Notes: a model not told the origin generated them from the letters alone. 63,259 bases of DNA from Candidatus Onthenecus intestinigallinarum (GCA_018713325.1 DVFJ01000021.1:1-63259); one strand, 5' to 3'; shown: positions 35,788 through 45,001, counted from the stretch's first letter. A program made the numbers and translations.

Positions 35788-36612
35788 TCAGCCGCCAGCA
35801 GCCGCCTCCTCACGGCGGGAGAGCAGGTGCACCGCGCTGAAGCCGCCGCCGGCCAGCACAAGGCAGATCAGCCACTCCAGGATGCTGCCGGGAAGCCCCG
35901 GAAAGACCTCAAGCACCGAGCCGAGCACGAACCCGAGGATGATCAGGTATGTCGGCCGGGGGAAGCGCGCCATCGCGCGCTCAAGCGTGCGCGTCGTGGC
36001 CAGGATGCCCGCCAGCAGGCCCAGACCCAGCGGGACGAGCGAAAGCAGGTCCAGCGCCGCGACGCTTTGCAGCACGCGGTCGTACATGCCCATCACCAGC
36101 AGCATGAACGACACGCTGATGCCGGGCAGCACCAGCGCGACGGCCACGACAACGCCGGCGGCGAACTCCAGCGCCATGCCCGCCAGGCCGGCCTGCGCGC
36201 CGAAGAGCCCCTCGGGCAGGAGGCCCAGCGCGGCCACGCACGCGGCGCCGCCGAGGATGAGCAGCGCGTCCGGCGCGGAAAAGGCGCGCACCTGCGCCTT
36301 TCGCACGATCATCGGCACGCCGCCTGCGACCGCGCCGATGAAGAAGAAGAGCATTGGCTTGGGATAGCGCTGAATCAGCGCGAGCAGCGGATTGGCAAAG
36401 AGGATCATGCCCGCCAGACTGCCGCACAGGAAGACCAGCAGAAACAGCAGGTTGCCCTTCAGGTCCTTCAGCAGCGAGCTGATCGCGGAGATCAGCCGGT
36501 CGTAGATGCCCAGGATCATCGCCATGGACCCGCCGCTGACGCCCGGCACGGTCATCGATCCGCCGATGCACACGCCCTTGAGCGCGGTCATCCAGATGTC
36601 GCGTCTGTTCAT
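35788..36612 (-). CDS. DUF368 polyprenyl-phosphate transporter family protein
   Basis: A 274-residue membrane protein with about eight segments arranged as two related halves. The duplicated signature is visible as MTVPGVSGGSMAMILGIYDR near residues 20-39 and LVLPGISVSFMLLVMGMYDR near 160-179. DUF368 proteins have been shown to return undecaprenyl phosphate, the carrier of wall precursors, to the inner leaflet. It probably does the same here. It is a single gene with its own promoter. Its C-terminus is short and basic. Confidence 0.88.
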   Translation of the reverse strand: MNRRDIWMTALKGVCIGGSMTVPGVSGGSMAMILGIYDRLISAISSLLKDLKGNLLFLLVFLCGSLAGMILFANPLLALIQRYPKPMLFFFIGAVAGGVPMIVRKAQVRAFSAPDALLILGGAACVAALGLLPEGLFGAQAGLAGMALEFAAGVVVAVALVLPGISVSFMLLVMGMYDRVLQSVAALDLLSLVPLGLGLLAGILATTRTLERAMARFPRPTYLIILGFVLGSVLEVFPGLPGSILEWLICLVLAGGGFSAVHLLSRREEAAAGG

Positions 36613-36641
36613 GAAAAGCCTCCGTTTTTGGATTTCGCTTC

Positions 36642-36670
36642 ATTCTATCAGAACGGCGCGGCGATGTCCA
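36642..36670 (-). promoter_or_regulatory. Sigma-A promoter of the DUF368 gene
   Basis: On the minus strand TGGACA (36670-36665), 17 bp spacer, TAGAAT (36647-36642) with an extended TG. Confidence 0.72.
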
Positions 36671-36692
36671 CACATATCAAGAAATATAAAGG

Positions 36693-39335
36693 TCAACCGC
36701 GGCGGGCGGCGAGGCGGCGCTGCACGAACTTGACGATCTCGACCACCGGGATGACGAGGAAGGCCAGTCCCAGCGCGGTGAAGTACTCCGCGGCGGAGAT
36801 GTGCTCAAACCCGAACGCGGCGGAGAGGAACGGCACGTAGATGACCGCCGTCGTCAGCAGCAGTGAGAGCGCCATCGCGCCCCAGAGCATGACGTTGTGG
36901 CTGTGCAGCTGCAGCACGGACCCGCGCTGCGAGCGCATGTTGAAGGAGTGGAAGATCTCGGCCATGGACATGGTCAGGAACGCCATCGTCATGCCGTCGG
37001 GGCTGTTGACGAACGCCCACTGGCCGGACTCCATATAGTGCCCCAGCAGATACGCAAACAGCGTGATCGCCGCGACCAGCGCGCCCTGATAGACGACGCC
37101 CGCGCCCAGGCCGCCGGCGAGGATGCTCTCCTTGGGGTCGCGCGGCGGGCGGCGCATGACGTCCGGTTCCGCACGCTCCAGGCCCAGCGCCAGCGCGGGG
37201 AAGCAGTCGGTGATCAGGTTGATCCACAGCAGGTGCACGGGCTTGAGCAGCGTGAAGCCCAGCAGCGTCGCCACGAAGATGCCCACGACCTCGCTGAGGT
37301 TGGAGGAGAGCAGGAACTGGATGGACTTGCGGATGTTGTCGTAGATGCGCCGGCCTTCCTCCACGGCGGAGACGATCGTGGCGAAGTTGTCGTCCGTGAG
37401 CACCATGTCCGCCACGTTCTTGGTGACGTCCGTGCCCGTGATGCCCATGCCCACGCCGATGTCCGCGGCCTTGATGGAGGGCGCGTCGTTGACGCCGTCG
37501 CCCGTCATGGCCGTGACGCGCCCGCGCTGCTTCCAGGCCTGCACGATGCGCACCTTGTGCTCGGGCTGCACGCGGGCATAGACGCTGTAGCGCTCGATGT
37601 CCCGCTGCAGCGTCTCGTCGTCGATCTCGTCCAGGTCCGCGCCAGTGATCGCCTCGTCCGGCGAGCGAAGGATGCCCAGCTCGCGCGCGATGGCCACGGC
37701 CGTGTCGCGGTGGTCGCCCGTGATCATCACGGGCCGGATGCCCGCCTCGCGGCAGCGCGCAACGGCCTCCTTGGCCTCGGGACGCACCGGATCGATCATG
37801 CCGCACAGGCCCAGGAACGTGAGCCCCTGCTCCAGCGCCTCGGGAGAGGTGTCCCCCGGCAGCGCGTCGTAGCGCCGCTCGGCCGCGGCCAGCACGCGCA
37901 GCGCGCGGTCGGCCATCTCCTTGTTGTCGCTGAGGATCTGCGCGCGCAGCGCGTCGGTCATCTCCACGCGCTCGCCGTCCCGCATCGCGTGCGTGCACCG
38001 CTCCAGCAGCGCGTCGGGCGCGCCCTTGGTGTATTGGATGAACCCATCCGCCGCGCGGTGCACGGTGGACATCATCTTGCGCCCGGAGTCGAACGGCGCC
38101 TCGGCCACGCGCGGCAGCTTGGCCTCCAGATCGGGCTTTTTCAGGCCGCGTGCGGCCGCCCACTGCACCAGTGCGGCCTCGGTCGGCTCGCCCTGCGCAG
38201 CGCCGTCCGCGTTCAGCCGCGCGTCGGAGCACAGCGCCATCGCGCGCGCGGTCGCGCCCTCGTCCGCGCCGGCATGCGTGGTGACGGTCATGCGGTTCTG
38301 CGTGAGCGTGCCGGTCTTGTCCGAACAGACGACCTGCGCGCAGCCGAGCGTCTCCACCGCGGTCAGGCGGCGGATGATCGCATTGCGGCGGGACATGTTC
38401 GTCACGCCGATGGACAGCACGATCGTCACGACCGTGGCCAGGCCCTCGGGGATCGCGGCGACGGCCAGGCTGACCGCAACCATGAACGTATCGATCAGCG
38501 AGGCGACGTGCTCGATCGGCCATGCGCGCCACAGTCCCAGCAGGAAGATGAACGCGCAGATGCCCAGCACCGCCGCAGACAGGATGCGGCTCAGCTGCGC
38601 CAGGCGCAGCTGCAGGGGCGTGCGCTCCTCCTTGGCATCCTGCAGGGCGGTGGCGATCTTGCCCATCTCGGTGCGCATGCCCGTGGAGGTGACGACCGCC
38701 TCGGCGCGGCCATAGACGGCGGTGGAGCCCATGTACACCATGTTCTTGCGGTCGCCCAGCGGGATGGCCTTGCCCTCCTCGCAGGCGAGCGCCTCGGCGT
38801 GCTTTTCCACCGGCACGGACTCGCCCGTCAGCGCGGCCTCTTCGACCTTCAGGCTGGCGCTGTGCAGCAGGCGCGCGTCGGCGGGCACGGCGTCGCCGGC
38901 CTCCAGCAGCACGACGTCGCCCGGCACCAGCTCGCTGCTGGGCAGCTCGACGACCGCGCCCTCGCGGCGCACGCGGCTGCGCGCGGCGGACATGCGCTGC
39001 AGCGCCTCGATGGCCTGCTCGGCCTTGCTCTCCTGGATGACGCCCAGCAGCGCGTTGATGATGACGACCGCCAGGATGATGATGACGTCCGCGAACGACT
39101 CGCCGGCATAGGCGGCGGTAAAGCCCGACACGGCCGCAGCCGCGAGCAGGATGAACGTCATCGGGTCTTTGAACTGGGCGAAAAAGCGCGCGACGAGCGA
39201 GGGCTTCTTCTGCTCGGCGAGTTTGTTGGGGCCGTGCTCCGTCAGGCGGCGCGCGGCCTCGGCCTGCGACAGGCCCGCCTCATCCGACTGAAGCGCGGCG
39301 AGGACGGTCCGGGGTTCCTGGGTTTCATAGCGCAT
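36693..39335 (-). CDS. P-type cation ATPase (Ca2+/Mn2+ class), under a Mn2+ riboswitch
   Basis: An 880-residue P2-type ATPase of the SERCA/PMCA-like bacterial group. Cation ATPase N domain at 1-70; actuator TGES loop (EEAALTGESVPVEKH near 190); phosphorylated Asp339 in CSDKTGTLTQNRMTV; nucleotide-binding KGAPDALL; hinge MTGDGVNDAPSIK; membrane site residues in VAAIPEGLA (M4), SSNLSEVVGIF (M5) and LWINLITDCFPALALGLE (M6). Protein similarity alone suggests Ca2+ export, but the yybP-ykoY riboswitch in the leader points to Mn2+ export or dual specificity, as known for related ATPases in Lactococcus and Streptococcus. ATG 39335 follows a GAGGG site. Confidence 0.92.
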   Translation of the reverse strand: MRYETQEPRTVLAALQSDEAGLSQAEAARRLTEHGPNKLAEQKKPSLVARFFAQFKDPMTFILLAAAAVSGFTAAYAGESFADVIIILAVVIINALLGVIQESKAEQAIEALQRMSAARSRVRREGAVVELPSSELVPGDVVLLEAGDAVPADARLLHSASLKVEEAALTGESVPVEKHAEALACEEGKAIPLGDRKNMVYMGSTAVYGRAEAVVTSTGMRTEMGKIATALQDAKEERTPLQLRLAQLSRILSAAVLGICAFIFLLGLWRAWPIEHVASLIDTFMVAVSLAVAAIPEGLATVVTIVLSIGVTNMSRRNAIIRRLTAVETLGCAQVVCSDKTGTLTQNRMTVTTHAGADEGATARAMALCSDARLNADGAAQGEPTEAALVQWAAARGLKKPDLEAKLPRVAEAPFDSGRKMMSTVHRAADGFIQYTKGAPDALLERCTHAMRDGERVEMTDALRAQILSDNKEMADRALRVLAAAERRYDALPGDTSPEALEQGLTFLGLCGMIDPVRPEAKEAVARCREAGIRPVMITGDHRDTAVAIARELGILRSPDEAITGADLDEIDDETLQRDIERYSVYARVQPEHKVRIVQAWKQRGRVTAMTGDGVNDAPSIKAADIGVGMGITGTDVTKNVADMVLTDDNFATIVSAVEEGRRIYDNIRKSIQFLLSSNLSEVVGIFVATLLGFTLLKPVHLLWINLITDCFPALALGLERAEPDVMRRPPRDPKESILAGGLGAGVVYQGALVAAITLFAYLLGHYMESGQWAFVNSPDGMTMAFLTMSMAEIFHSFNMRSQRGSVLQLHSHNVMLWGAMALSLLLTTAVIYVPFLSAAFGFEHISAAEYFTALGLAFLVIPVVEIVKFVQRRLAARRG

Positions 39336-39369
39336 GGCGATTCCCTCTTTTCTGCGATGTGTGCGGGTA

Positions 39370-39428
39370 AAAACAAAAGACCCCTGCCGGAAGCACAGAG
39401 CCAGCATGAGTCTCATTCTGACGGCAGG
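39370..39428 (-). terminator. Expression-platform terminator of the Mn2+ riboswitch
   Basis: On the minus strand CCTGCCG (39428-39422) can pair with CGGCAGG (39389-39383), followed by TCTTTTGTTTTT. The left arm belongs to the 3' part of the aptamer, so ligand-bound folding would keep it from pairing and allow read-through. Confidence 0.65.
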
Positions 39429-39501
39429 CCAGCCCGCGCAGGCGCACAGACGTGATGTTGGCCGGCCACACGCCCGAAGGGCGCGGAACTACTCCCTCAT
39501 G
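39405..39501 (-). promoter_or_regulatory. yybP-ykoY manganese riboswitch aptamer
   Basis: The leader RNA has the hallmarks of this class. P1 pairs CATGAG (39501-39496) with CTCATG (39410-39405). The first conserved loop is GAGGGAGTAG just inside P1. The second arm has GGCCGGCC paired with GGCTGGCC, with CAACATCACG as the other conserved loop. A terminator follows. yybP-ykoY RNAs bind Mn2+ and often control P-type ATPases like the gene here. Confidence 0.85.
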
Positions 39502-39519
39502 GGATATTCTGTTTCGAAG

Positions 39520-39548
39520 ATTATACCAATATGCGCCGCGCCTGTCAA
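39520..39548 (-). promoter_or_regulatory. Sigma-A promoter upstream of the Mn2+ riboswitch
   Basis: On the minus strand a perfect TTGACA (39548-39543), 17 bp spacer, perfect TATAAT (39525-39520). Transcription would start just before the aptamer. Confidence 0.93.
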
Positions 39549-39592
39549 TCATTCGCAGAAAATAGCGCGCCCGGTCAGCCGCGCGGCATCCC

Positions 39593-39622
39593 TTGCGCGC
39601 GGACCGCTCCATGCGGTATACT
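39593..39622 (+). promoter_or_regulatory. Sigma-A promoter of the malic enzyme gene
   Basis: TTGCGC at 39593-39598, 18 bp spacer, TATACT at 39617-39622. Confidence 0.72.
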
Positions 39623-39671
39623 GATAGGGAAAAAGCCCGCTCCGGGCTCAAACGCAAAGGAGATGCGCATC

Positions 39672-40844
39672 ATGGACGTCAAAGCGCGCGCGCTGGCAAA
39701 GCACTACGAGTGGGCGGGAAAGCTCGAGATCACGCCCCGCTGCCCCGTCACCAACAGCGAGGAGCTCTCCCTCGCCTATACCCCCGGCGTGGCCGAGCCC
39801 TGCCTGGCCATCCGGGACGACTACGACAAGTCCTTCCTGCTGACCGGCCGGCACAACACCGTCGCGGTCGTCACCGACGGCACCGCCGTGCTCGGCCTGG
39901 GCGACATCGGCCCCGAGGCGGGCATGCCCGTCATGGAGGGCAAGTGCGCGCTGTTCAAGGCGTTTGCGGGCGTGGACGCATTCCCGATCTGCGTGCGCTC
40001 CAAGGATGTGGACGAGATCGTGCGCACGGTCTATCTGATCTCGGGCGGCTTTGGCGGCATCAACCTGGAGGACATCGCGGCGCCCCGCTGCTTTGAGGTC
40101 GAGCGCCGGCTCAAGGAGCTGTGCGACATCCCGGTCTTCCACGACGACCAGCATGGCACGGCCATCGTCGTGGCGGCGGCGCTGCTCAATGCGCTGCGCG
40201 TGGTCGGCAAGCGCATGCAGGACGTGCGCGTGGTGATCAACGGCGCGGGCTCGGCGGGTATCGCCATCGCGCGGCACCTGCTGCGCCTGGGCGTGACGGA
40301 TCTGACGATGGTCGACCGGTGCGGCGTCATCGCGCCGGGCGTCGAGGGACTCAACCCCGCCCAGGCGGAGATGAGCCGCCTGACCAACCCGCGCGGCGTG
40401 CGCGGCGCGCTGGCGGATGCGATGCGCGGCGCGGATGTGTTCATCGGCGTGAGCGCGCCGGGCGTCGTCAGCGAGGACATGGTCGCTTCGATGAACGCGG
40501 GCGCGGTCGTCTTCCCGATGGCCAACCCCGTGCCGGAGATCTTTCCGGATGCGGCGCTGCGCGCGGGCGCGGCGGTCGTCGGCACGGGCCGCAGCGACTA
40601 TCCGAACCAGATCAACAACGTCCTGGCGTTCCCCGGCATCTTCCGCGGGGCGCTGGACGTGCGCGCCCGCGACATCAACGAGGAGATGAAGATGGCCGCG
40701 TCCCGCGCGATTGCGGACCTGGTGTCGGACGCGGAGCGCTCCGCGCAGTACATCCTGCCCAAGGCGTTCGATCCGCGCGTAGGCAAGGCTGTGGCGGCGG
40801 CCGTGGCGCAGGCCGCGCGCGAGAGCGGCGTGGCGCGCCTGTGA
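39672..40844 (+). CDS. NAD(P)-dependent malic enzyme
   Basis: A 390-residue short-form malic enzyme that oxidatively decarboxylates malate to pyruvate. Landmarks: [39 protein letters not shown] region, the metal ligands in [15 protein letters not shown] and [14 protein letters not shown], and the dinucleotide fold [18 protein letters not shown], ending in [15 protein letters not shown]. Length is typical of bacterial MaeA-like forms without the phosphotransacetylase domain. ATG 39672 is preferred, with AAAGGAG nine bases upstream; ATG 39663 is nearly adjacent to it. It shares the intergenic region with the divergent Mn2+-controlled ATPase. DUF523 follows 10 bp downstream. Confidence 0.95.
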   Translation: MDVKARALAKHYEWAGKLEITPRCPVTNSEELSLAYTPGVAEPCLAIRDDYDKSFLLTGRHNTVAVVTDGTAVLGLGDIGPEAGMPVMEGKCALFKAFAGVDAFPICVRSKDVDEIVRTVYLISGGFGGINLEDIAAPRCFEVERRLKELCDIPVFHDDQHGTAIVVAAALLNALRVVGKRMQDVRVVINGAGSAGIAIARHLLRLGVTDLTMVDRCGVIAPGVEGLNPAQAEMSRLTNPRGVRGALADAMRGADVFIGVSAPGVVSEDMVASMNAGAVVFPMANPVPEIFPDAALRAGAAVVGTGRSDYPNQINNVLAFPGIFRGALDVRARDINEEMKMAASRAIADLVSDAERSAQYILPKAFDPRVGKAVAAAVAQAARESGVARL

Positions 40845-40854
40845 GGAGGGCGGC

Positions 40855-41316
40855 ATGAGGATCCTCGTCAGCATGTGCCTGCTGGGCGTGCCCTGCCGCT
40901 ATGACGGCAAGAGCCGCCCCGATGCGGCCGTGACGGCGCTGTCAGCCGCGCACGAGCTGGTGCCCGTCTGTCCCGAGCAGCTCGGCGGCCTGCCCACGCC
41001 GCGCACGCCCGCCGAACGGCGCGGCGCGCGCGTTGTGACGCGCGACGGGCGCGATGTGACGCAGGCCTATCTCGACGGGGCGCAGCGCGCGCTCGACCTG
41101 GCGCGCACGCTGGGCTGCGAGGCGGCCGTGCTCAAAGAGCGCAGCCCCTCCTGCGGCTGTGGGCGCATCTATGACGGCACGTTCTCTGGCGCGCTGACGG
41201 ACGGGGACGGCGTGACGGCCGGGCTGCTTGCGCGCGCCGGCCTGCGCGTCGTGGGCGAGTCGGACGCATGGAGGCTTGCGGGTCTACAGGAACCAGTACG
41301 GCGGGATCAGCCGTAG
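40855..41316 (+). CDS. DUF523 family protein
   Basis: A 153-residue small protein of DUF523. The family signature is complete: ILVSMCLLGVPCRYDGKSR at the start, then LVPVCPEQLGGLPTPRTPAE, and AVLKERSPSCGCGRIYDGTFSG with Cys pairs that could bind metal. The function is unknown, though cysteine-rich family members are often linked to metal or sulfur handling. It is probably co-transcribed with malic enzyme (10 bp gap, GAGGAGGG in the gap). The last 33 bp overlap the convergent TraX-family gene. Confidence 0.88.
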   Translation: MRILVSMCLLGVPCRYDGKSRPDAAVTALSAAHELVPVCPEQLGGLPTPRTPAERRGARVVTRDGRDVTQAYLDGAQRALDLARTLGCEAAVLKERSPSCGCGRIYDGTFSGALTDGDGVTAGLLARAGLRVVGESDAWRLAGLQEPVRRDQP

Positions 41317-41985
41317 CGCGCGCACGAGGTAGAGCAGGGCGAGCCCCAGCGGATACGCCGCGTAGAACAGCGGGCGCAGCCGCTTGCTGCCGGGCCGGCC
41401 GTCATAGCGCGAGATCGGCAGCAGCGCCAGCAGCGCGCAGGGGGAGACCAGCAGGAAGCCCGTTGGCACGCCCGCGGCGTACAGCTGCAGCAGATAGCCC
41501 GCCAGCAGCCCCGCAAAGGCCGCCGTGCGCAGCGCCGGCCGGCCGTCGAACAGATAAAAGCTCAGCGCGAGCAATACGCCGTAGGCGGCATAGTCCGTGC
41601 GCAGCAGCATCGCCGCCATGCAGCACAGCAACACGCAGACCGCGGCGGCCAGCGGCCTGCGCTCGATCAGCGCGTCGCAGCAGCACATCGCCAGCAGCGC
41701 GAGCAGCAGCGTGAACAGCACGTTCTGCCCCGCGGCGGCCAACGGCGTGCCGAAGTGCACCAGGTTGAACGGGACTTCGCTGAGCACGGCGAGCACGGCC
41801 AGCCGCAGCGCATAGCGGCGCAGGCTGCGCGTATGGCGGTATCCCTCGGCGAGCAGGAAGCAGTACAGCGGCAGGGCGACGCGGCCCACGGCGCGCAGCG
41901 CCAGCGCGCCCGGAAACAGGACCAGGCCCACCTGGTCGATCGCCATGCAGATCAGCGCGGTCAGGCGCAGGGCAAATGCGGTCAA
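41284..41985 (-). CDS. TraX family membrane protein
   Basis: A 233-residue polytopic membrane protein of the TraX family. Landmarks are LTALICMAIDQVGLVLFPG (residues about 8-26), GRVALPLYCFLLAEGYRHTR and YALRLAVLAVLSEVPFNL. TraX is the F-plasmid pilin acetylase; chromosomal relatives in Firmicutes are of unknown role and may acylate a surface component. The start is read as TTG 41985, with GGGAGGG eight or so bases upstream; no ATG lies near. It has its own strong promoter and no conjugation genes nearby. Confidence 0.85.
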   Translation of the reverse strand: MTAFALRLTALICMAIDQVGLVLFPGALALRAVGRVALPLYCFLLAEGYRHTRSLRRYALRLAVLAVLSEVPFNLVHFGTPLAAAGQNVLFTLLLALLAMCCCDALIERRPLAAAVCVLLCCMAAMLLRTDYAAYGVLLALSFYLFDGRPALRTAAFAGLLAGYLLQLYAAGVPTGFLLVSPCALLALLPISRYDGRPGSKRLRPLFYAAYPLGLALLYLVRALRLIPPYWFL

Positions 41986-42030
41986 TCGGGTCCCTCCCGG
42001 AAACAGGTTTGGAAGCAAACGGCTCTATCC

Positions 42031-42059
42031 ATACTACAAAATCGCGGGCGTTTTGTCAA
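42031..42059 (-). promoter_or_regulatory. Sigma-A promoter of the TraX-family gene
   Basis: On the minus strand a perfect TTGACA (42059-42054), 17 bp spacer, TAGTAT (42036-42031). Confidence 0.8.
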
Positions 42060-42089
42060 TGCGCCCCGCTTTTTTCCGTGCGCATCCTG

Positions 42090-42098
42090 TGCTATAAT
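42090..42098 (+). promoter_or_regulatory. Extended -10 promoter of the lipase-like gene
   Basis: TGCTATAAT at 42090-42098 (TG plus a perfect TATAAT) with only a T run in place of a -35. Confidence 0.68.
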
Positions 42099-42118
42099 GG
42101 GAGCAGAGGAGGGATGGC

Positions 42119-43663
42119 ATGACCCGGCGCAGACACATCGTGCGCGGACATCTGACGCGCGTCAACCTGGCGGCGGCGCAGGCCGTCTTCGCGCCGCCCG
42201 TAAAGGACGCCTGGGGACGCGCGCTGCCGCCCTTTGACCCGGACCTGGCGCGCCTGTGCGCGGAGCTGTCCGCGGCCACCTATGATCTGGAGGTCGAGCG
42301 CTTCTTCGACGCAGGCTGGGTCGACTGCACGTTTCAGGCCGAAAACCGCCTGTTTGACGCGATTGACGGACCTGTCGACCGGCCGGTGCGCGCGCTGCGC
42401 CGCGGCATCCGCATGAAGCGCGCGCGCGGCGCGGTGCGCGTATCCCCGGGCGACGTGCTGCGCGGCGTGCGTCAGCTCGTGGCGACGGACACGGGCAAGG
42501 TGCTCACGATGGCGCTGCCGCTGCAGGAGGGGCGCGCCGTCGTGGCGGTCAGCTTCATGGGTACCAGCCGCAAGTTCTACGACTGGGTCACCAACATGAA
42601 GATGTCCTGCCGGGACGGCATGCACGAGGGCTTCTCGCAGGTCGCCCGCCAGGTGCTGGAGAACGCGGAGCGCATCGCCTATCCGCAGGCGGCCGCCGCG
42701 CTGGGCCGCGAGCGGCTGACGCTGCGCGACGCCGTGGAGCTGGCCGCGCAGCCGGACAGCCCCGTGCGCCTGCTCGTGTGCGGTCACTCGCAGGGCGGCG
42801 CGTCCGCGCAGGCGTATGTGCACCTGCTCATCAGCGAGCAGGGCGCGCTGCGCGAGAATCTGCTGGGCTATACGTTCGCGGCGCCGACGGTTGCGGGGCT
42901 GGTCTTTGCGGGCGACCCGGCGTCCTATCCCGTGTACAACGTGGTCAACGCCGACGACTTTGTGCCGCGCATCGGCTCGTACATGCGCCTGGGGACGGAC
43001 ATGCTCTACGTGCCGGATGAGGACTTCCGCGCGGCGTGCTACGGCTGGTCGGACGGCCCGGAGGCGGAGTATGCGCGCGAGCGCGTGAGGCGGCTCTTTG
43101 CGGGCATGGTTGACACGCCCACGGTGATCGCGGGTGTGGCAGGGATGTGCCGTGCGCTGCGCAACCTGCCCGATGCGCGCATAGCGGAGCGTACGCTCGG
43201 CGCGCTGAACGCGGGCATCCGGTACCTGACGCCCGCAATGGCCGCACTGGGCATGACGGCTGCGGACATCATCGGCCTGCTGGAGCGCCAGCTGATCCTC
43301 GCCTACCGTTCGGTGACGGATGAGAACCTGGACGAGGAGCGTTTGGAGGCGATGGCGCGCGCGTGCATGGATCTGCTGTCGGAGGTCGGGCCGGAGGCGT
43401 TCACCCGCGCGGTGAGCGAGGTGACGCTCGCGCCGCACGGCATCTCGCGCGAACCGGGCCGCACGCCGCCCTATGTGCAGATCGTGCAGCGCTGTCAGGA
43501 TAGCCTGCGCCCGCACGTCTGGCACGCGCGGGATGGGCGCGCCATGTGCGAGCCGGAGCCGGGCAGCTGGTTTGCGCTGGCGCAGGACATCGCCCTGCAG
43601 GAGGGCGAGCGGCCCCTGGCGCTGGAGAGCGGCGGGACGCAAACACAGGACGGCCGGGAATAA
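42119..43663 (+). CDS. Lipase class 3-like alpha/beta hydrolase
   Basis: A 514-residue protein, apparently cytoplasmic as it lacks a signal peptide. The nucleophile elbow is LLVCGHSQGGASAQAYVHLL (G-H-S-Q-G, near residues 220-240). It is preceded by an oxyanion-type strand (VVAVSFMGTSRKFYDWVTN) and followed by TFAAPTVAGLVFA and NVVNADDFVPRIGS with the expected acidic residue, as in lipase_3/DUF2974-like enzymes. The last 200 residues are helical and not recognised. The substrate is unknown. GAGGAGG lies just before ATG 42119. The next gene starts 77 bp downstream on the same strand. Confidence 0.78.
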   Translation: MTRRRHIVRGHLTRVNLAAAQAVFAPPVKDAWGRALPPFDPDLARLCAELSAATYDLEVERFFDAGWVDCTFQAENRLFDAIDGPVDRPVRALRRGIRMKRARGAVRVSPGDVLRGVRQLVATDTGKVLTMALPLQEGRAVVAVSFMGTSRKFYDWVTNMKMSCRDGMHEGFSQVARQVLENAERIAYPQAAAALGRERLTLRDAVELAAQPDSPVRLLVCGHSQGGASAQAYVHLLISEQGALRENLLGYTFAAPTVAGLVFAGDPASYPVYNVVNADDFVPRIGSYMRLGTDMLYVPDEDFRAACYGWSDGPEAEYARERVRRLFAGMVDTPTVIAGVAGMCRALRNLPDARIAERTLGALNAGIRYLTPAMAALGMTAADIIGLLERQLILAYRSVTDENLDEERLEAMARACMDLLSEVGPEAFTRAVSEVTLAPHGISREPGRTPPYVQIVQRCQDSLRPHVWHARDGRAMCEPEPGSWFALAQDIALQEGERPLALESGGTQTQDGRE

Positions 43664-43740
43664 AACGGATCGCTCATGCGTTGTATGGGTACAAAAGGAG
43701 CGGGGCCTGCAAGGCGCCGCCGGACAGTGGGGGAGAGGAC

Positions 43741-44862
43741 ATGCGCAAAATCAAATGCCTGCTCGCAGCGGCGGCGCTGCTGTGCCTGCTGCCGGTATGG
43801 ACGTTGGCCGAGTATGGCGTGATCCGGGGCGGCAGGCTGAACCTGCGCGCGGAGCCGCACGCGGGTTCGGAACGGCTGGGACAATACGACTCCGGCACCT
43901 GGGTGGAGATCCGCTATCAGACCGGGTCATGGTACTACGTCACCCTGCCCGACGGCGCCGTGGGCTACATGAGCGCCAACTACATCGAGGCGGACAACAC
44001 GCCTGACGGCAGCTACGGCGTCATCGAGAACCCGGACGGCTACGTCAATCTGCGCAAGACGCCGTCGCTGAGCGCCGAGGTGCTCGCGCGCTTTGACAGC
44101 GGCACGCAGGTCGACATCCTCTCGCAGAACACCGGCTGGTATCAGGTGCGCGTCAGCGGGCTGACGGGCTTCATGGTTTCCGACCTGATTCGCCTGGGCG
44201 ATGTGAGGCCGGTCGACTATGCGGTCGTCTCTACGCCCAATGGCAATAGCGTCAACCTGCGCGGCGGCCCGTATGTCGACGCGCCGCGCCTGTCCTCCTG
44301 GCAGCCGGGCACGTCGGTCGAGATACTCGTCAAGGGCAAGGACTGGCATAAGGTCCGCGTGGGCGGTACGATCGGCTTCATGTCTGCGCAGTACCTGACC
44401 GCGCCGTCCAACTACGACAGCGAACAGAGCGTGCTCGTCTATTATGGCGTGGTCGACAACCCCAAGCCCACGCAGGTGCTCAACCTGCGCCAGCAGCCCT
44501 CGTTGGATGCGAAGGTGCTGGGTTACTACAGCAACGGTACGCAGGTCAAGGTGCTCTCCTTGGGCAACACCTGGTACGAGGTGCTCGTCGGTTCGCAGCG
44601 CGGCTACATGATGGCCCAGTATATCTATCTGACCGGTCAGTCGGGGACGGAAGTCATCCGGCTGACCGCGCGCCTGGTCAACCCCAACGGCGGATCGGTC
44701 GTCAACTTCCGCGCGGATCCCAGCCTGTATGCCAAGGTGCTGGGCTCCTACAGCGTCGGCACCCGCGTGACGGTCGTGGAGCCTGGCGTCGACTGGACGC
44801 GCGTGAACATCGGCAACCGCACCGGCTACGTCAGCTCGTATTTTCTGGAATATGGTCCCTGA
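43741..44862 (+). CDS. Secreted protein made of five SH3b domains
   Basis: A 373-residue exported protein consisting almost only of SH3b repeats. Signal peptide: MRKIKCLLAAAALLCLLPVW, cleavage after TLA. Five SH3_3 modules follow near 25-85, 92-155, 162-226, 235-302 and 308-373, each with a NLR opening (RLNLRAEP, YVNLRKTP, SVNLRGGP, VLNLRQQP, VVNFRADP) and a G(F/Y)M/GYVS closing. It has no catalytic domain. It is likely to bind peptidoglycan or act as a wall scaffold, like the two SH3b proteins near position 14,000. A strong terminator follows. Confidence 0.88.
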   Translation: MRKIKCLLAAAALLCLLPVWTLAEYGVIRGGRLNLRAEPHAGSERLGQYDSGTWVEIRYQTGSWYYVTLPDGAVGYMSANYIEADNTPDGSYGVIENPDGYVNLRKTPSLSAEVLARFDSGTQVDILSQNTGWYQVRVSGLTGFMVSDLIRLGDVRPVDYAVVSTPNGNSVNLRGGPYVDAPRLSSWQPGTSVEILVKGKDWHKVRVGGTIGFMSAQYLTAPSNYDSEQSVLVYYGVVDNPKPTQVLNLRQQPSLDAKVLGYYSNGTQVKVLSLGNTWYEVLVGSQRGYMMAQYIYLTGQSGTEVIRLTARLVNPNGGSVVNFRADPSLYAKVLGSYSVGTRVTVVEPGVDWTRVNIGNRTGYVSSYFLEYGP

Positions 44863-44878
44863 TCAGGCCCCTGCCGGG

Positions 44879-44910
44879 ACGCGCGCTGAAAGGCGTGCGT
44901 CCGTTTTTGT
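44879..44910 (+). terminator. Terminator of the five-SH3b gene
   Basis: A 10-bp stem (44879-44888 with 44895-44904, one G-T pair), 6-nt loop, T run at 44906-44910. Confidence 0.85.
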
Positions 44911-44934
44911 GTGCGGGCATTTTGGGCGCGCCGC

Positions 44935-44963
44935 TTGACAGGCGGGCCAAACGTTTTTATAAT
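44935..44963 (+). promoter_or_regulatory. Sigma-A promoter of the MATE gene
   Basis: A perfect TTGACA at 44935-44940, 17 bp spacer, perfect TATAAT at 44958-44963. Confidence 0.95.
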
Positions 44964-45001
44964 GGTTTCATTGAGAACTTTTTGAATGGGTGGGACAATT
45001 C

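Noticed and set aside
36897-39455. Open frame of 852 codons antisense to the P-type ATPase, and similar long frames antisense to dnaE, the Na/Pi symporter and the ABC genes
   Set aside because: Low-complexity Arg/His/Asp composition, no family motif, no ribosome site. All are explained by the codon bias of the real gene on the opposite strand.
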